Shown: positions 26,273 through 36,002, counted from the stretch's first letter. The stretch: 64,000 nucleotides of DNA from Mesorhizobium sp. M2E.F.Ca.ET.219.01.1.1 (GCF_004016445.2 NZ_SADT02000001.1:911630-975629); one strand, 5' to 3'. Numbers and translations: made by a program. The notes: a model not told the origin generated them from the sequence alone.

Positions 26273-27295
26273 ATGAAGCGCATCGGTTACCGCCCGGCGG
26301 TGTCACGCCAGGCCGAAAGCCTGGAAATCGGAAGACAGGCCGTGGCAAGGGCGCTCGATATGCTCGACCTGTCCGGCTTTGCCGGTGGCACGATCGGCTT
26401 TGCCGGCATTGGCGCCAGCTATCAGGCGGCGCTTGCCGGCGCCTTCTATCTGCGCCAGTTCGGCAGGCGGGGTTTCGCCTTCGTGCCGACCGAGCTCTAT
26501 GGCCGGACGGATGCGGCGGCGGACGCCTTTGTTGCCCTGTCGGCTTCCGGCCAGAGCCGCGAAATCGCCGATGTGATGCTGGAGGCGAAAGCCTATCCGC
26601 GGCTTGCCATCTGCCGCGGCGCCGACAATCCGCTGGCCGACATCGCCGGCGCGGTGATCGCCATGGACTCGGGCGCGGACAACGGCGCCAGTTCGACCGG
26701 CTATACGGGCACCCTGCTCGCGCTGGGCATGCTGGTCGACAAGATCGCCGGCGGCGGCTTCGACTGGACGCAATTGCCGCCGGCGGTCGAACGCCTGCTG
26801 GCCGATGGCTGGGAGAGCGCCGGTCGAGCGGCCAGGTTGTTGGCCGCGCGTGCGTCCATCGACATCGTCGGCGCCGGGATCGGCTTTGCCAATGCGGGCG
26901 AGGCGGCGATGCTGATACGCGAGGCGGTCCGGGTTCCTGCCTCAGGCTGGGACACGCTGAACTATCTGCACGGCCCGATGGAATCGCAGGACTCGGCCAC
27001 CGGCGGCCTGATCGCCTTCGGCGAGCACCGCGAGGTCAAGATCGCGCAGGATGTCGCCGGCTTCGGCTGTCCCTCCGCGCTGATCACGCGGCGGACCGAT
27101 ATCGCCGCCACGGAAAGGCTCGCCGTGATCGCCGTCCCGGCGCTGGGCAACGCGATCGCGGACGGCATCCTGGAGATCATCGCGCTGCAGATGGTCGTCG
27201 CGGACATGCAAGAAGCGGCCGGGCTGACCGACATCACTTTCCGCTACCGGCAGACCGACACCAAGCTCAAGCCCTGGTCGCCGACGGAGCTTTAG
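26273..27295 (+). CDS. SIS-domain sugar-phosphate isomerase/deaminase-like protein
   Basis: A 340-residue protein with two SIS domains (about residues 25-160 and 180-320), like the isomerase half of glucosamine-6-phosphate synthase and AgaS. The sugar-phosphate loop shows ALSASGQSREIADVM, where the Ser/Gly residues grip the phosphate, and LNYLHGPMESQDSATGG corresponds to the LHGP block in second domains. ATG 26273 follows AAGGAG. It lies between the kinase and ROK genes. It most likely converts an amino-sugar phosphate, but the exact reaction is not determined by sequence. Confidence 0.8.
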   Translation: MKRIGYRPAVSRQAESLEIGRQAVARALDMLDLSGFAGGTIGFAGIGASYQAALAGAFYLRQFGRRGFAFVPTELYGRTDAAADAFVALSASGQSREIADVMLEAKAYPRLAICRGADNPLADIAGAVIAMDSGADNGASSTGYTGTLLALGMLVDKIAGGGFDWTQLPPAVERLLADGWESAGRAARLLAARASIDIVGAGIGFANAGEAAMLIREAVRVPASGWDTLNYLHGPMESQDSATGGLIAFGEHREVKIAQDVAGFGCPSALITRRTDIAATERLAVIAVPALGNAIADGILEIIALQMVVADMQEAAGLTDITFRYRQTDTKLKPWSPTEL

Positions 27296-27448
27296 TTCTT
27301 CTGGACGCCAGGCTTGTTCTGTCGGTAGGGCGCATTCGCGCAATCCGCCGAAACGCATCAGAATGGCAATTGTCGCGGTTGATTCGTGCTATGCGAACCA
27401 GCGCGGCTGGCCGAGCGCCAAGAGGATGAAGGCGGAACGACGTCGCAG

Positions 27449-28624
27449 ATGGCTCCATCCGAAATCCCCAACCTGACGGATAGCGCCCGCGCCGTGTTGC
27501 GCCTGCTGGCCTCGCAGGGGCCGGTGACCCGGCCGAAGCTTGGCTCGATGCTGGAACTCTCCAAGCCGACCATGTCGGCCGCCGTTTCCGAGCTCAGCGC
27601 GCTCGGCCTCGTCGCGTCCCGTGGGACGGAACGCGGCGCCATCGGGCGGACTGCCACCATCTATGGCATCGGCCCCGGCGCCGGCTATGTGATCGGCATC
27701 GATGTCGGCGCGGCACAGGTGCGCGCCGTCGCCTATTCGATGGATGCCCAGCCCCTGGCGACGGTGGAAGAGAGCATTCCGGACGGGGCGACTGCCGATG
27801 AGACCGGGGCAGTCATTCTTGCGGTAGCCAAATCGATCCCGGCCAAGGTCGGCAAGGCTTTCCAGATCCTGCGCAGCATAGCCGTGGCGGTGCCGCGCAT
27901 CGTCTCGCACAGCCGCCTCGGCAATGGCCAGGGCAACGGTCCGGACGCGGTGCTGCATACGCTTCGCCGCAAGATCGATGTGCCGATCATCCTGGAAAAC
28001 AACGTCAACTGCGCGGCGATCGCTGAAAGGCATTTCGGCGCCGCGCAGGGTCACGAGACCTTTGCCTTCCTGCAGGTCGGCGTTCGCGTCGGCCTGGGCC
28101 TGATCAATGAAGGCCGGCTCTATCGCGGCGCTGGCGGCGCGGCCGGCGAAGTCGGCCGCATGCCATTTCCGTGGTCGGCCAGCGACGTGCCTTATCGCGA
28201 GGGGCTTGAGCACTATCTCGGCTCACGGGCGCTTGTCGAGCGCAGCCGGCAGGCATGGCCGGCGCAAGAGGGGACCCCGCCGAACTCCGCCAAGGAGTTG
28301 TTCGCGCTGGCTCTCGCAGGATCGCGTCCGGCCGCCGAGGCGGTCTCGCGCCATGCCGCCGATATCGGCCGGCTCGCGGCCGGCTGCATTGGCATGCTCG
28401 ATCCGGGCCTGATCGTGCTTGGCGGCGGCGTCGGCCGCAACGCGCTGATGACGGCGGAGGTCGAGCGGGTGGCCGGCGAATTGGCCTGGCCGACGCCGAT
28501 CGCGGTCAGCACGCTGGAAGATGTCGGCACTGCGCTCGGCGCCATGAAGCTGGCGCTGGATTACAGCCTTGGGCTGATCCTGCGCGAGGACCGCCATCCG
28601 GCCGTGGTGCTGCCGCCTCTGTAG
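27449..28624 (+). CDS. ROK-family transcriptional regulator
   Basis: A 391-residue protein. The N-terminal winged helix (about residues 10-65) contains VTRPKLGSMLELSKPTMSAAVSEL, followed by the ROK sugar-kinase-like domain with YVIGIDVGAAQVRAVAYS, the VILENNVNCAAIAERHFG block and GAGGAAGEVGRMPF. The Cys-rich zinc motif (CxCGxxGCxE) normally found after the last block is absent, so zinc is probably not bound. Expected role: repressor of the adjacent sugar importer and kinase genes, released by a sugar or sugar phosphate. A terminator follows. Confidence 0.9.
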   Translation: MAPSEIPNLTDSARAVLRLLASQGPVTRPKLGSMLELSKPTMSAAVSELSALGLVASRGTERGAIGRTATIYGIGPGAGYVIGIDVGAAQVRAVAYSMDAQPLATVEESIPDGATADETGAVILAVAKSIPAKVGKAFQILRSIAVAVPRIVSHSRLGNGQGNGPDAVLHTLRRKIDVPIILENNVNCAAIAERHFGAAQGHETFAFLQVGVRVGLGLINEGRLYRGAGGAAGEVGRMPFPWSASDVPYREGLEHYLGSRALVERSRQAWPAQEGTPPNSAKELFALALAGSRPAAEAVSRHAADIGRLAAGCIGMLDPGLIVLGGGVGRNALMTAEVERVAGELAWPTPIAVSTLEDVGTALGAMKLALDYSLGLILREDRHPAVVLPPL

Positions 28625-28648
28625 GGTGGGAAATCGCCAGCCAAATGC

Positions 28649-28684
28649 AAAAGAGGCAGGCGCTGGTGGGCGCCTGCCTCTTTC
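28649..28684. terminator. Bidirectional terminator between the ROK gene and azoR
   Basis: AAAGAGGCAGGCGC pairs with GCGCCTGCCTCTTT around a TGGTGG loop. A runs and T runs on both sides let it work for the converging transcripts. Confidence 0.85.
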
Positions 28685-28701
28685 ATCTCCGGCATCGGTG
28701 A

Positions 28702-29343
28702 TCAGGCAGCCGCCGCGGCGGCCTGATTGGCATTGGCGGCAGCGATCGCGTCGACCTTGGCGGTGGCCTTGGCGAGCGCGGCGGTCACGGCATCGGCACC
28801 CATGCCGACGCCCTCGACGCGGATCACTTCAACGTCCGTCATGCCGAGAAAGCCGAGCACGCTGCGCAGATACGGGACGGCATGGTCCATCTGCACCGCG
28901 GCGCCTTCCGAATAGATGCCGCCGGAAGCGAGCACGATGTAGACTTTCTTGCCGGCGACGAGGCCCTTCGGACCGTTCTCGCCGTAAGCGAAGGTCTTGC
29001 CCGAGCGGGCAACGTGGTCGACCCAGGACTTCAACGTCGAGGAGATGTTGAAGTTGATGAAGCCGGTGGCGAGGATGATCGTGTCGGCGGCGAAGACCTC
29101 GTCGAGCACGGCGTCGGAAACGCCCACGACTTCGGCCTGGCGCGGCGTGCGGGCTTCGGCCGGCGTGTAGATGCCGGTGGCGTAATCAGGGTCGATATGC
29201 GGCAGCGGATTGGCGACCAGATCGCGCACGACAAGCGTGCTGGACGGATCGGCGGCGACAAGCTTCTGGGCAAGATCGGTGGCGACGCGGGTCGAGTGCG
29301 AAGCGGCGCCGCGAGGGCTGGAGGTAACGAGAAGAATAGACAT
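28702..29343 (-). CDS. azoR: FMN-dependent NADH-azoreductase
   Basis: A 213-residue flavodoxin-fold quinone/azo reductase. MSILLVTSSPRGAASHSTRVA is the FMN phosphate-binding start, and FNISSTLKSWVDHVARSGKTF and SGGIYSEG are family-specific blocks (PF02525). It reduces quinones and azo dyes with NADH, probably as a detoxification step. The start ATG 29343 has AAGGGGA upstream. It is divergent from a LysR regulator gene with a 115-bp gap, the usual layout for a LysR-controlled reductase. The last residues form an Ala-rich tail. Confidence 0.9.
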   Translation of the reverse strand: MSILLVTSSPRGAASHSTRVATDLAQKLVAADPSSTLVVRDLVANPLPHIDPDYATGIYTPAEARTPRQAEVVGVSDAVLDEVFAADTIILATGFINFNISSTLKSWVDHVARSGKTFAYGENGPKGLVAGKKVYIVLASGGIYSEGAAVQMDHAVPYLRSVLGFLGMTDVEVIRVEGVGMGADAVTAALAKATAKVDAIAAANANQAAAAAA

Positions 29344-29458
29344 GGCGGTGTCCCCTTGGGGTTGGATTGAAACTTTCCACGCCAATATGGGATTGCTGCT
29401 CCATCAGGATAACTGGTATAATATGTATACAATCCATCAACAAAATGGATGCATAGCC

Positions 29459-30406
29459 ATGCAACCGAACCCGACATTGGACCAACTCCAGATCCTGGTG
29501 GCAGTCGCCGATACCGGCAGCTTCTCGGCAGCAGGGCGCAAGCTCAACCGGGCGCAGTCGGTGGTCAGCTACGGCATCGCCAATCTCGAGGCGCAGCTTG
29601 GGCTGAAGCTGTTCGAGCGCGAAGGCGTGCGCGAGCCGCAGCTGACCGATGTCGGCAAGGCGATGCTGGAGGACGCGCGGCGTATGATCGGCGTGCTGCA
29701 GCGCATCCGCTCGCGCGCCGACGGCTACCGGCAAGGGCTGGAAGCCGAAGTGGCGATATCGGTCGACGTGACGCTGCCTTCACCGGCGCTGGTGCGCGTG
29801 CTCAAGGCCTTCGAGGCGCAGTTCCCGGCGGTCATGTTGCGGCTCTATATCGGCTCGCTCGGCCTGATCGTCGACCAGGTCGTCAACGGCCAGGCGGATC
29901 TCGGCTTCGGCGGCCTGCAAGGCGATGCCGACGTCAATCTGCTGCGCATCGGCTTCACCTCCCTGGTGCCTGCGGCGGCGCCCGACCATCCATTGGCCAA
30001 ACTGCCGAAGCCGGTCGGTGTCGAGGACCTGCGCGAGCACATCCAGCTTGTCGTCACCGACCAGTCGGAGCGGACGCGCGGGCGAGACTATGGCGTTTTT
30101 GCCTATCGCACCTGGCGGCTGACCGATATGCGCACCAAGCACGCGCTGATGCGCGAGGGCCTCGGCTGGGGCGGCCTGCCGCGCTGGCTGATCGCCGACG
30201 ACCTAGCCAGCGGCCGATTGGTGGAGCTCGATCTGGAGCCCTATCGCGAGGTGCGCTCGCCGCTCTACGCCATGCATCGCAACGATCGCAGCCCCAAGCC
30301 GGCGGCGACCTGGCTTATCGACGAGTTCAGGCGCCAGCTGGGCTGCTTCAACGAGATGGAGCCGGGCGTGTGGACGGACGAGGAACCGGAGACAAGCCGT
30401 CCATGA
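29459..30406 (+). CDS. LysR-family regulator, probable activator of azoR
   Basis: A 315-residue protein. The N-terminal helix-turn-helix reads [28 protein letters not shown]-type sequence (about residues 8-35), the hallmark of LysR proteins, and the substrate-binding domain starts near residue 95. The start ATG 29459 is in a promoter area with GGTATAAT and GTATAC (29414-29430). Its location opposite azoR suggests it controls that gene. The 3' end overlaps the convergent TetR gene by 59 bp. Confidence 0.88.
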   Translation: MQPNPTLDQLQILVAVADTGSFSAAGRKLNRAQSVVSYGIANLEAQLGLKLFEREGVREPQLTDVGKAMLEDARRMIGVLQRIRSRADGYRQGLEAEVAISVDVTLPSPALVRVLKAFEAQFPAVMLRLYIGSLGLIVDQVVNGQADLGFGGLQGDADVNLLRIGFTSLVPAAAPDHPLAKLPKPVGVEDLREHIQLVVTDQSERTRGRDYGVFAYRTWRLTDMRTKHALMREGLGWGGLPRWLIADDLASGRLVELDLEPYREVRSPLYAMHRNDRSPKPAATWLIDEFRRQLGCFNEMEPGVWTDEEPETSRP

Positions 30407-30974
30407 GCGCGATCAGCACCGCGCGATAATCCTCGGCAGGCGCGCCGGCCTCGATGGCCAGAGCCGCCCGGTCGAAGGCGGCGGCGAGCAGGGCGGTCAG
30501 CGCCTCGGCCGGCAATCTGGTCAGCTGCTGCGCCCGCATCGCGGCGACCAGGCCCTCGCGCAGCGAGCGGTTGCCGTGGCGGTTGTCGATCTCGTCCATT
30601 GCCGTGCGGCCGAGCACGGCCGGCCCATCGAGCAGCAGAAGCCGTGTCCGGCCGGGCGCCCGCATTGCCTCGAGATAGGCGTCCGATCCGGCGATCAGTG
30701 CGTCGCGCGCGGAGAGCGACGGCGGCGAGGCTTCGTCGATCTCGGCCGCCACGGCCGCTGCTTCCTGCTCGACGACTGCCCCGAACAGCGCCTGCTTGTC
30801 GGCGAAGTGGTGGTAGAGCGCGCCGCGCGTCACGCCGGCTTCGGCGACGATCTCCGGCGTGCCGGTCTCGGCATAGGATTTTTCAGTGAACAGCTTTCGC
30901 GCCGCGCGGATCAGATCGGCGCGCGTCGCCTCGGTGCGGTCGCGGTTGGAACGGCGTCCGGACTCTTGTTGCAT
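30348..30974 (-). CDS. TetR-family regulator
   Basis: A 208-residue protein. The HTH region reads [28 protein letters not shown]-type sequence, then [13 protein letters not shown] (about residues 20-60), an unmistakable TetR pattern. ATG 30974 lies within the first half of a palindromic operator; the frame is open far upstream through the protease gene, but that part is a shadow. The final 20 residues ([13 protein letters not shown]) are encoded inside the LysR gene's 3' end. It is divergent from the VOC protein gene, its probable target. Confidence 0.87.
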   Translation of the reverse strand: MQQESGRRSNRDRTEATRADLIRAARKLFTEKSYAETGTPEIVAEAGVTRGALYHHFADKQALFGAVVEQEAAAVAAEIDEASPPSLSARDALIAGSDAYLEAMRAPGRTRLLLLDGPAVLGRTAMDEIDNRHGNRSLREGLVAAMRAQQLTRLPAEALTALLAAAFDRAALAIEAGAPAEDYRAVLIALMDGLSPVPRPSTRPAPSR

Positions 30975-31019
30975 ACATGCAGCCTGTATGTTAATTGCAT
31001 TTACATACAGAGTGTATGT
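30972..31019. promoter_or_regulatory. Two TetR operators between tetR and the VOC gene
   Basis: Site 1 pairs CATACA (30972-30977) with TGTATG (30985-30990); site 2 is ACATACAGAGTGTATGT (31003-31019), a perfect 7-bp inverted repeat with a 3-bp centre. Both share the ACATAC/GTATGT half-site. Site 1 overlaps the tetR start codon, which implies autorepression. Confidence 0.75.
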
Positions 31020-31040
31020 TGGTTGCGAGGAGAAGGAAAG

Positions 31041-31466
31041 ATGAAGACGACCAGCTACTATCCGGTGCTGATGACGGACGATGTCGAAGGCACGGCCGCC
31101 TTTTACGTCGAACATTTCCGCTTCAAGCCGCTCTTCGAAAGCGACTGGTATGTGCATCTGCAATCGACCGAGGACAGGCGCGTCAATCTCGGCATCGTCC
31201 AGGGTGACCATGAGACGATCCCGGAGGAGGGACGCGGACGCGCGTCCGGCCTGCTGATCAATTTCGAGGTGCGCGATCCCGACGCCGTCTATGAGCGTGC
31301 CGTCGCCGCCGGCCTGCCGATCCTGCGCAGCTTGCGCGACGAACCCTTCGGCCAGCGGCACTTCATCACCAGGGACCCCAACGGCGTGCTGATCGACGTC
31401 ATCAAGCCGATCCCGCCGAGCGAGGAATTCTTGGCGCAATATGCCGAGGGGATGGCGGGAAGCTAA
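31041..31466 (+). CDS. VOC-family (glyoxalase/bleomycin resistance-like) protein
   Basis: A 141-residue protein with paired beta-alpha-beta-beta-beta units. [22 protein letters not shown] opens the first unit, and [21 protein letters not shown] closes the second with the typical DPNGxxIDxI pattern. Members bind metal and act on toxins, antibiotics or methylglyoxal adducts, or simply bind them. ATG 31041 follows GAGGAGAAGGAAAG. The divergent TetR gene suggests induction by a small molecule. Confidence 0.87.
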   Translation: MKTTSYYPVLMTDDVEGTAAFYVEHFRFKPLFESDWYVHLQSTEDRRVNLGIVQGDHETIPEEGRGRASGLLINFEVRDPDAVYERAVAAGLPILRSLRDEPFGQRHFITRDPNGVLIDVIKPIPPSEEFLAQYAEGMAGS

Positions 31467-31477
31467 GCCAGCGAGGC

Positions 31478-32425
31478 TTAGCTTGCCCGCGCCACCGGCA
31501 CCACCACAACCTGGCTGACGCCGGTGCGGCGCACGACGGTGCAGAGCGTCTCGCGGTCGATGCGCTCGGCGTCGAGCATGCGCACGAGGTCGTCGACGCC
31601 GGTCACCGGCCGGCCGTCTATTGCCGCGATGATGTCGCCTTCCTTCAGGCCGGCCTTGGCGGCGGGGCCGTTCTTCTCGACGCTGCGCAGGCGCACCGCC
31701 GTGTTCGTGGTCACCTGCGACAACAGCGCGGCTCGGCGCGGCAGGTTGGTGGTATCGGCGGAGACGCCGATGAAGGCGCGGCGCACCCGGCCGAAGCGGA
31801 TGATTTCCGAGATGACGAAATTGGCGGTGTTGGAGGCAACCGCGAAGGCAATGCCTTGCGCGCCGTGGATCATGGCGGTGTTGACGCCGATCACCTCGCC
31901 CGCCGACGACACCAGCGGTCCGCCGGAATTGCCGGGATTGAGCGCGGCATCGGTCTGGATGACGTCGTCGATCAGCCGGCCGGTCGAGGCGCGCATCGAG
32001 CGGCCGAGCGCGGAGACGACGCCGGCGGTGACGGTCCATTCGAAGCCGAGCGGATTGCCGATGGCGATCGCGATCTGGCCGCGGCGCAGGCGCTTGGAAT
32101 CGCCGAGCGGCGCGACATCGGCGAAACTGCCGTCGGCGCGCACCAGCGCGATGTCGGTGTCCGGATCGCGGCCAAGCACGTGGCCTTCGCGCGAGGCGCC
32201 ATCCGGCATGGTGACGCGCACGGCGCGCGCGTCGCCGACGACATGGAAGTTGGTGACGACCAACCCGTCCTGCGCGATGACGAAGCCGGAGCCGTGACCG
32301 CCGGCGCCGATGCGTTCGATGCGGCAGACGGCCGGTCCGATGCGGTCGACGGCGTCGGCAACGGATACCGAGTAAGCGTCGAGCAAAGCGTCATCGGATG
32401 AAAGTTTTTCGGCTGCGAAGGCCAT
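31478..32425 (-). CDS. DegP/HtrA-like serine protease with one PDZ domain
   Basis: A 315-residue S1C protease. The catalytic triad is complete: His61 in TNFHVV, Asp91 in DTDIALVRAD and Ser167 in NPGNSGGPL. A PDZ domain covers about residues 220-310 (NGPAAKAGLKEGDIIAAIDGRPV). There is no signal peptide at the start (MAFAAEKLSSDDALLDAY), so it may act in the cytoplasm or be exported otherwise. It is divergent from a related gene at 32586 whose product lacks the triad. Confidence 0.92.
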   Translation of the reverse strand: MAFAAEKLSSDDALLDAYSVSVADAVDRIGPAVCRIERIGAGGHGSGFVIAQDGLVVTNFHVVGDARAVRVTMPDGASREGHVLGRDPDTDIALVRADGSFADVAPLGDSKRLRRGQIAIAIGNPLGFEWTVTAGVVSALGRSMRASTGRLIDDVIQTDAALNPGNSGGPLVSSAGEVIGVNTAMIHGAQGIAFAVASNTANFVISEIIRFGRVRRAFIGVSADTTNLPRRAALLSQVTTNTAVRLRSVEKNGPAAKAGLKEGDIIAAIDGRPVTGVDDLVRMLDAERIDRETLCTVVRRTGVSQVVVVPVARAS

Positions 32426-32585
32426 CGGTGTGTTCCCTCGTGGAATGATGACTATATGTGCGAAGCGGCCGCAATTGCCGCGACCTGACCAGATGGCCAG
32501 TCGGGGCGGTGACTAGCCGTCAGGCGAGTATCCGCGACGGCATTGTGGAGCGATATCTGGGTCACCGAACCCAGGAGACAGTCTT

Positions 32586-33461
32586 ATGAGCGACTTCAAT
32601 CTCAGTGCCTTTTCCGACGCGATCGCCGATGTCGCGGCCACCGCTGCGCCCGCGCTCGCGAGTTTCGTCACGCACCATCACCGCACCGCGAGCGCCTTCC
32701 ACTGGCGCGACGGCTATTTCGTTACCGCCGAGGAAGCGGTCGAAGCCGGCGAAGAGATCGAATTGACGCAGGCCTCCGGCGAAACCGTGAAGGCAGAGCT
32801 GGCCGGCCGCGATCCGTCGACGGGCGTTGCGCTGCTGAAGCCGGCTTCCGGCGCTGCGGGTTTGCCGCAACTCACTCAGGCCGGCACCGTGCGGCCCGGC
32901 AATCTGGCGATTGCCGTGGGCAACAGCGATGGCGCATCGCTTGCCGTGTTCGGCACGGTCGGCGAGGTCGGACCGGCCTGGCGCTCGATGCGCGGCGGCA
33001 CGATCGACCGGCGCATCAACCTCGCCATCAACACCGGCGGACGCTTCGAGGGCGGTCCGGTGCTCGACGCCAAGGGCGGCCTGATCGGCATGCTGTTGTT
33101 CGGGCCGCGTCGGCGGGCGCTGGTCATGCCTTACGAGACGATCGAGCGCGCGGTTGCCACGCTGCGCGAGAAGGGTCACGTGGCGCGTGGATATCTTGGC
33201 GCCGGGCTGCATCCGATCCGCAACGGCGACACCAAAGGCGCCATGGTCATGAGCCTGGACGACAATGGCCCGGCCAAAGCCGCCGGCCTGCATGTCGGCG
33301 ATATCGTCGTCGCCTGGAATGGCGAAGCCGTGCATGGGCCGCGCGAGCTGATCCGCAAGCTCGGGCCGGATAGCGCGGGCACCACCGTGACGCTTGGCAT
33401 CTTGAGCGGCGGCGCTGAGCGCGACGTCTCGATCACCATCGGCGAGAAGCCACTGAGCTGA
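32586..33461 (+). CDS. Catalytically dead S1C protease homologue (pseudoprotease) with PDZ domain
   Basis: A 291-residue protein with the same layout as its divergent neighbour: trypsin-like domain (about residues 20-190) then PDZ (NGPAAKAAGLHVGDIVVAWNG, about 220-285). All three catalytic positions are changed: TNFHVV becomes TAEEAV (His to Glu50), DTDIAL becomes STGVAL (Asp to Gly80), and GNSGGP becomes RFEGGP (Ser to Glu155). The fold signature is otherwise kept, so it probably binds peptide through its PDZ domain or regulates the active protease. It is followed after 8 bp by a LuxR gene. Confidence 0.85.
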   Translation: MSDFNLSAFSDAIADVAATAAPALASFVTHHHRTASAFHWRDGYFVTAEEAVEAGEEIELTQASGETVKAELAGRDPSTGVALLKPASGAAGLPQLTQAGTVRPGNLAIAVGNSDGASLAVFGTVGEVGPAWRSMRGGTIDRRINLAINTGGRFEGGPVLDAKGGLIGMLLFGPRRRALVMPYETIERAVATLREKGHVARGYLGAGLHPIRNGDTKGAMVMSLDDNGPAKAAGLHVGDIVVAWNGEAVHGPRELIRKLGPDSAGTTVTLGILSGGAERDVSITIGEKPLS

Positions 33462-33469
33462 GAGGATCG

Positions 33470-34114
33470 ATGGCAAGCAGCGCGGCACAAGTGATCGCAC
33501 GACCGGAACCGTCAGCCCACCGGCTGACGGTGCTGGTGGCGCTCGGCGATGCGCAGCGTGCCGAGCAGCTTGCCGATGCGCTTGCCGCCAGTGACGATCT
33601 GCTACCGACGCTGGCCGGAAGCAGCACCGGCCAGTCCGCGGATGTTGCGGTGACAGACGATGCGGCCTTGGAAAGCCGGGCCGTCGGCTCGACGATGCCT
33701 GTTGTGCTGCTCTCCCGCCGCAGCGGACACGAGCGGCTTCCCGGCAATGTGGTCGCCGTGCTGCCGCCGTCGGCCGACGGCCTGCTGATCGCTGCCGCGG
33801 CGCGGCTCGCAGCTTCCGGTTATCGCATCGACAGGGCAGGGCCATCGGAAGTCGCGCATGGCGATTTCCATGACGGGCTCGCCGAAGAGGACGTGCCGGA
33901 GGACAACCAGGCGCGTCCGGCCCTGTCGCCGCGCGAGGCGGAGGTGCTGGCGCTGCTCGCCGAAGGCGCCCCGAACAAGGTGATCGCCCGCCGGCTCAAC
34001 ATTTCGGTCCACACGGCGAAGTTCCATGTCGCCGCCATCCTGATCAAGCTCGGCGCCGCCAACCGGACGGACGCGATCGCGATTGCGATGCGACAGGGGC
34101 TGGTGCTGGTCTAG
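33470..34114 (+). CDS. LuxR-family regulator with degenerate receiver-like domain
   Basis: A 214-residue protein. The C-terminal LuxR HTH (about residues 147-210) reads LSPREAEVLALLAEGAPNKV, RRLNISVHTAKFHVAAI and LGAANRTDAIA. The N-terminal half has the size and hydrophobic pattern of a response-regulator receiver (LTVLVALGDAQRAEQLADAL, MPVVLLSRRSG), but the acidic pocket and phosphoacceptor Asp are not obvious. It starts 8 bp after the pseudoprotease gene and is surely cotranscribed. Its signal may come from the protease pair, which is an inference. Confidence 0.85.
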   Translation: MASSAAQVIARPEPSAHRLTVLVALGDAQRAEQLADALAASDDLLPTLAGSSTGQSADVAVTDDAALESRAVGSTMPVVLLSRRSGHERLPGNVVAVLPPSADGLLIAAAARLAASGYRIDRAGPSEVAHGDFHDGLAEEDVPEDNQARPALSPREAEVLALLAEGAPNKVIARRLNISVHTAKFHVAAILIKLGAANRTDAIAIAMRQGLVLV

Positions 34115-34258
34115 GGGGTCACTTGATATTCAGGTGATGCCGGCCTGCGACCGACGGCTTCCTGCGCTTCCGGTGCTCACGTACTTCAAGTACGCTCCGC
34201 TCCGGTTCTCGGAAGCCATCATTCTCGACTCGGCCTGACCTGAATCTCAAGTGACCCC
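34115..34258. repeat. Long intergenic inverted repeat (about 144 bp) with nested palindrome
   Basis: GGGGTCACTTGATATTCAGG (34115) and its partner CCTGAATCTCAAGTGACCCC, ending at 34258, close the element. Inside, CGGCTTCC and GGAAGCC pair, and GTACTTCAAGTAC is a central palindrome. The first base follows the LuxR stop codon. It resembles a mosaic intergenic repeat of rhizobia and may act as a terminator. Confidence 0.75.
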
Positions 34259-34379
34259 GGCCCGGTGCCAGCAAGGTTTCCTGCGCTACGCAACGTAAAC
34301 ACTCGGGTTGCTTTCCGCTCTTGCGCCACGGCTGTCTGCCGCGCAAGTTGCCTCCCTTGTTGCAGAGGGAGGCAAAAGG

Positions 34380-35246
<867 letters not shown>

Positions 35247-35261
35247 AGGGCGCGGCAGGCC

Positions 35262-35780
35262 TTACTCCGCCGCGGCCTTCTTGCCCTTGGCCAGCGCCAT
35301 CACCCGGTCGATATAGGCCAGCATCAGCGCCGAAAGCACGAAGGCCAGATGCATGATGGTCAGCCACATCAACTGCTCCGCCGTGTAAGAAGCGTGGTTG
35401 AGGAAGATCTGCAGCAGATGGATCGACGAGATCGCGACGATGGTCGAGGCCACCTTCACCTTCAGCGAGCCGACATCGATCGTGCCCAGCCAATGGACCT
35501 CGCCATCCTGATCGTCGAAGCGGCTGACGAAATTCTCGTAGCCCGAGATGATCACCATCACCACCAGGGAGGCGACAAGCGCGGCGTCGATCAGACCGAG
35601 CATCTTCAGGATCGTGTCGGTGTCGCCGAGCGTGAAGGCGCTGATCACGAACTCGTAAAGTTTCTTGCCGAAGGACAGGGCATATGTCGCGAGTGCGAAG
35701 CCGAGCCCGAGATAGAAGGCGACCAGCAGCCAGCGCGAGGCGAGGATGACGGATTCGATGGCGAGTTCGAGACGCTTCAT
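35262..35780 (-). CDS. YqhA/UPF0114-family membrane protein
   Basis: A 172-residue protein with four hydrophobic segments (ILASRWLLVAFYLGLGFALA, LGLIDAALVASLVVMVIISG, STIVAISSIHLLQIFL, MHLAFVLSALMLAYID). Its SGYENFVSRFD block matches the UPF0114 family (TIGR00645), function unknown. The 3' end is KGKKAAAE. It is transcribed on the minus strand; the candidate small RNA terminates just upstream. Confidence 0.88.
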   Translation of the reverse strand: MKRLELAIESVILASRWLLVAFYLGLGFALATYALSFGKKLYEFVISAFTLGDTDTILKMLGLIDAALVASLVVMVIISGYENFVSRFDDQDGEVHWLGTIDVGSLKVKVASTIVAISSIHLLQIFLNHASYTAEQLMWLTIMHLAFVLSALMLAYIDRVMALAKGKKAAAE

Positions 35781-35842
35781 GAAGGGTTCCGGTCAAGTTG
35801 CGATAGAGGGTATTTCGGCCAGACGGAGCCGGTTTTCAAGAC

Positions 35843-36002
35843 AAAAAACCCCGCCGGAGAGGGGAACCGGCGGGGCTCAGTCATGTCCCGCTGGAGTCGG
35901 GACAGGGCAGGGAACGCCCTGCTTTGAATCTGGTGTCGCAATGCGGCAATTCAATGAGTTAGCTCTAAATCGACAGGACAAATCTTGTTGAGCCAGGAAA
36001 GG
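35843..36002 (-). ncRNA. Candidate small non-coding RNA ending in a strong terminator
   Basis: On the minus strand, three hairpins follow one another: GCAGGG/CCCTGC, GTCCCG/CGGGAC, and finally CCCCGCCGG/CCGGCGGGG (35849-35875) with six T at 35843-35848. The upstream bound is another minus-strand terminator at 36003-36028. The stretch has no credible reading frame, so an independent transcript of about 100-150 nt is likely. The exact 5' end and promoter are not clear. I cannot assign it to a known family. Confidence 0.5.

Noticed and set aside
30975-32039. Long N-terminal extension of the TetR gene
   Set aside because: It would run through two operators, the VOC gene and the protease gene in a different frame; the TetR pattern starts at 30974.
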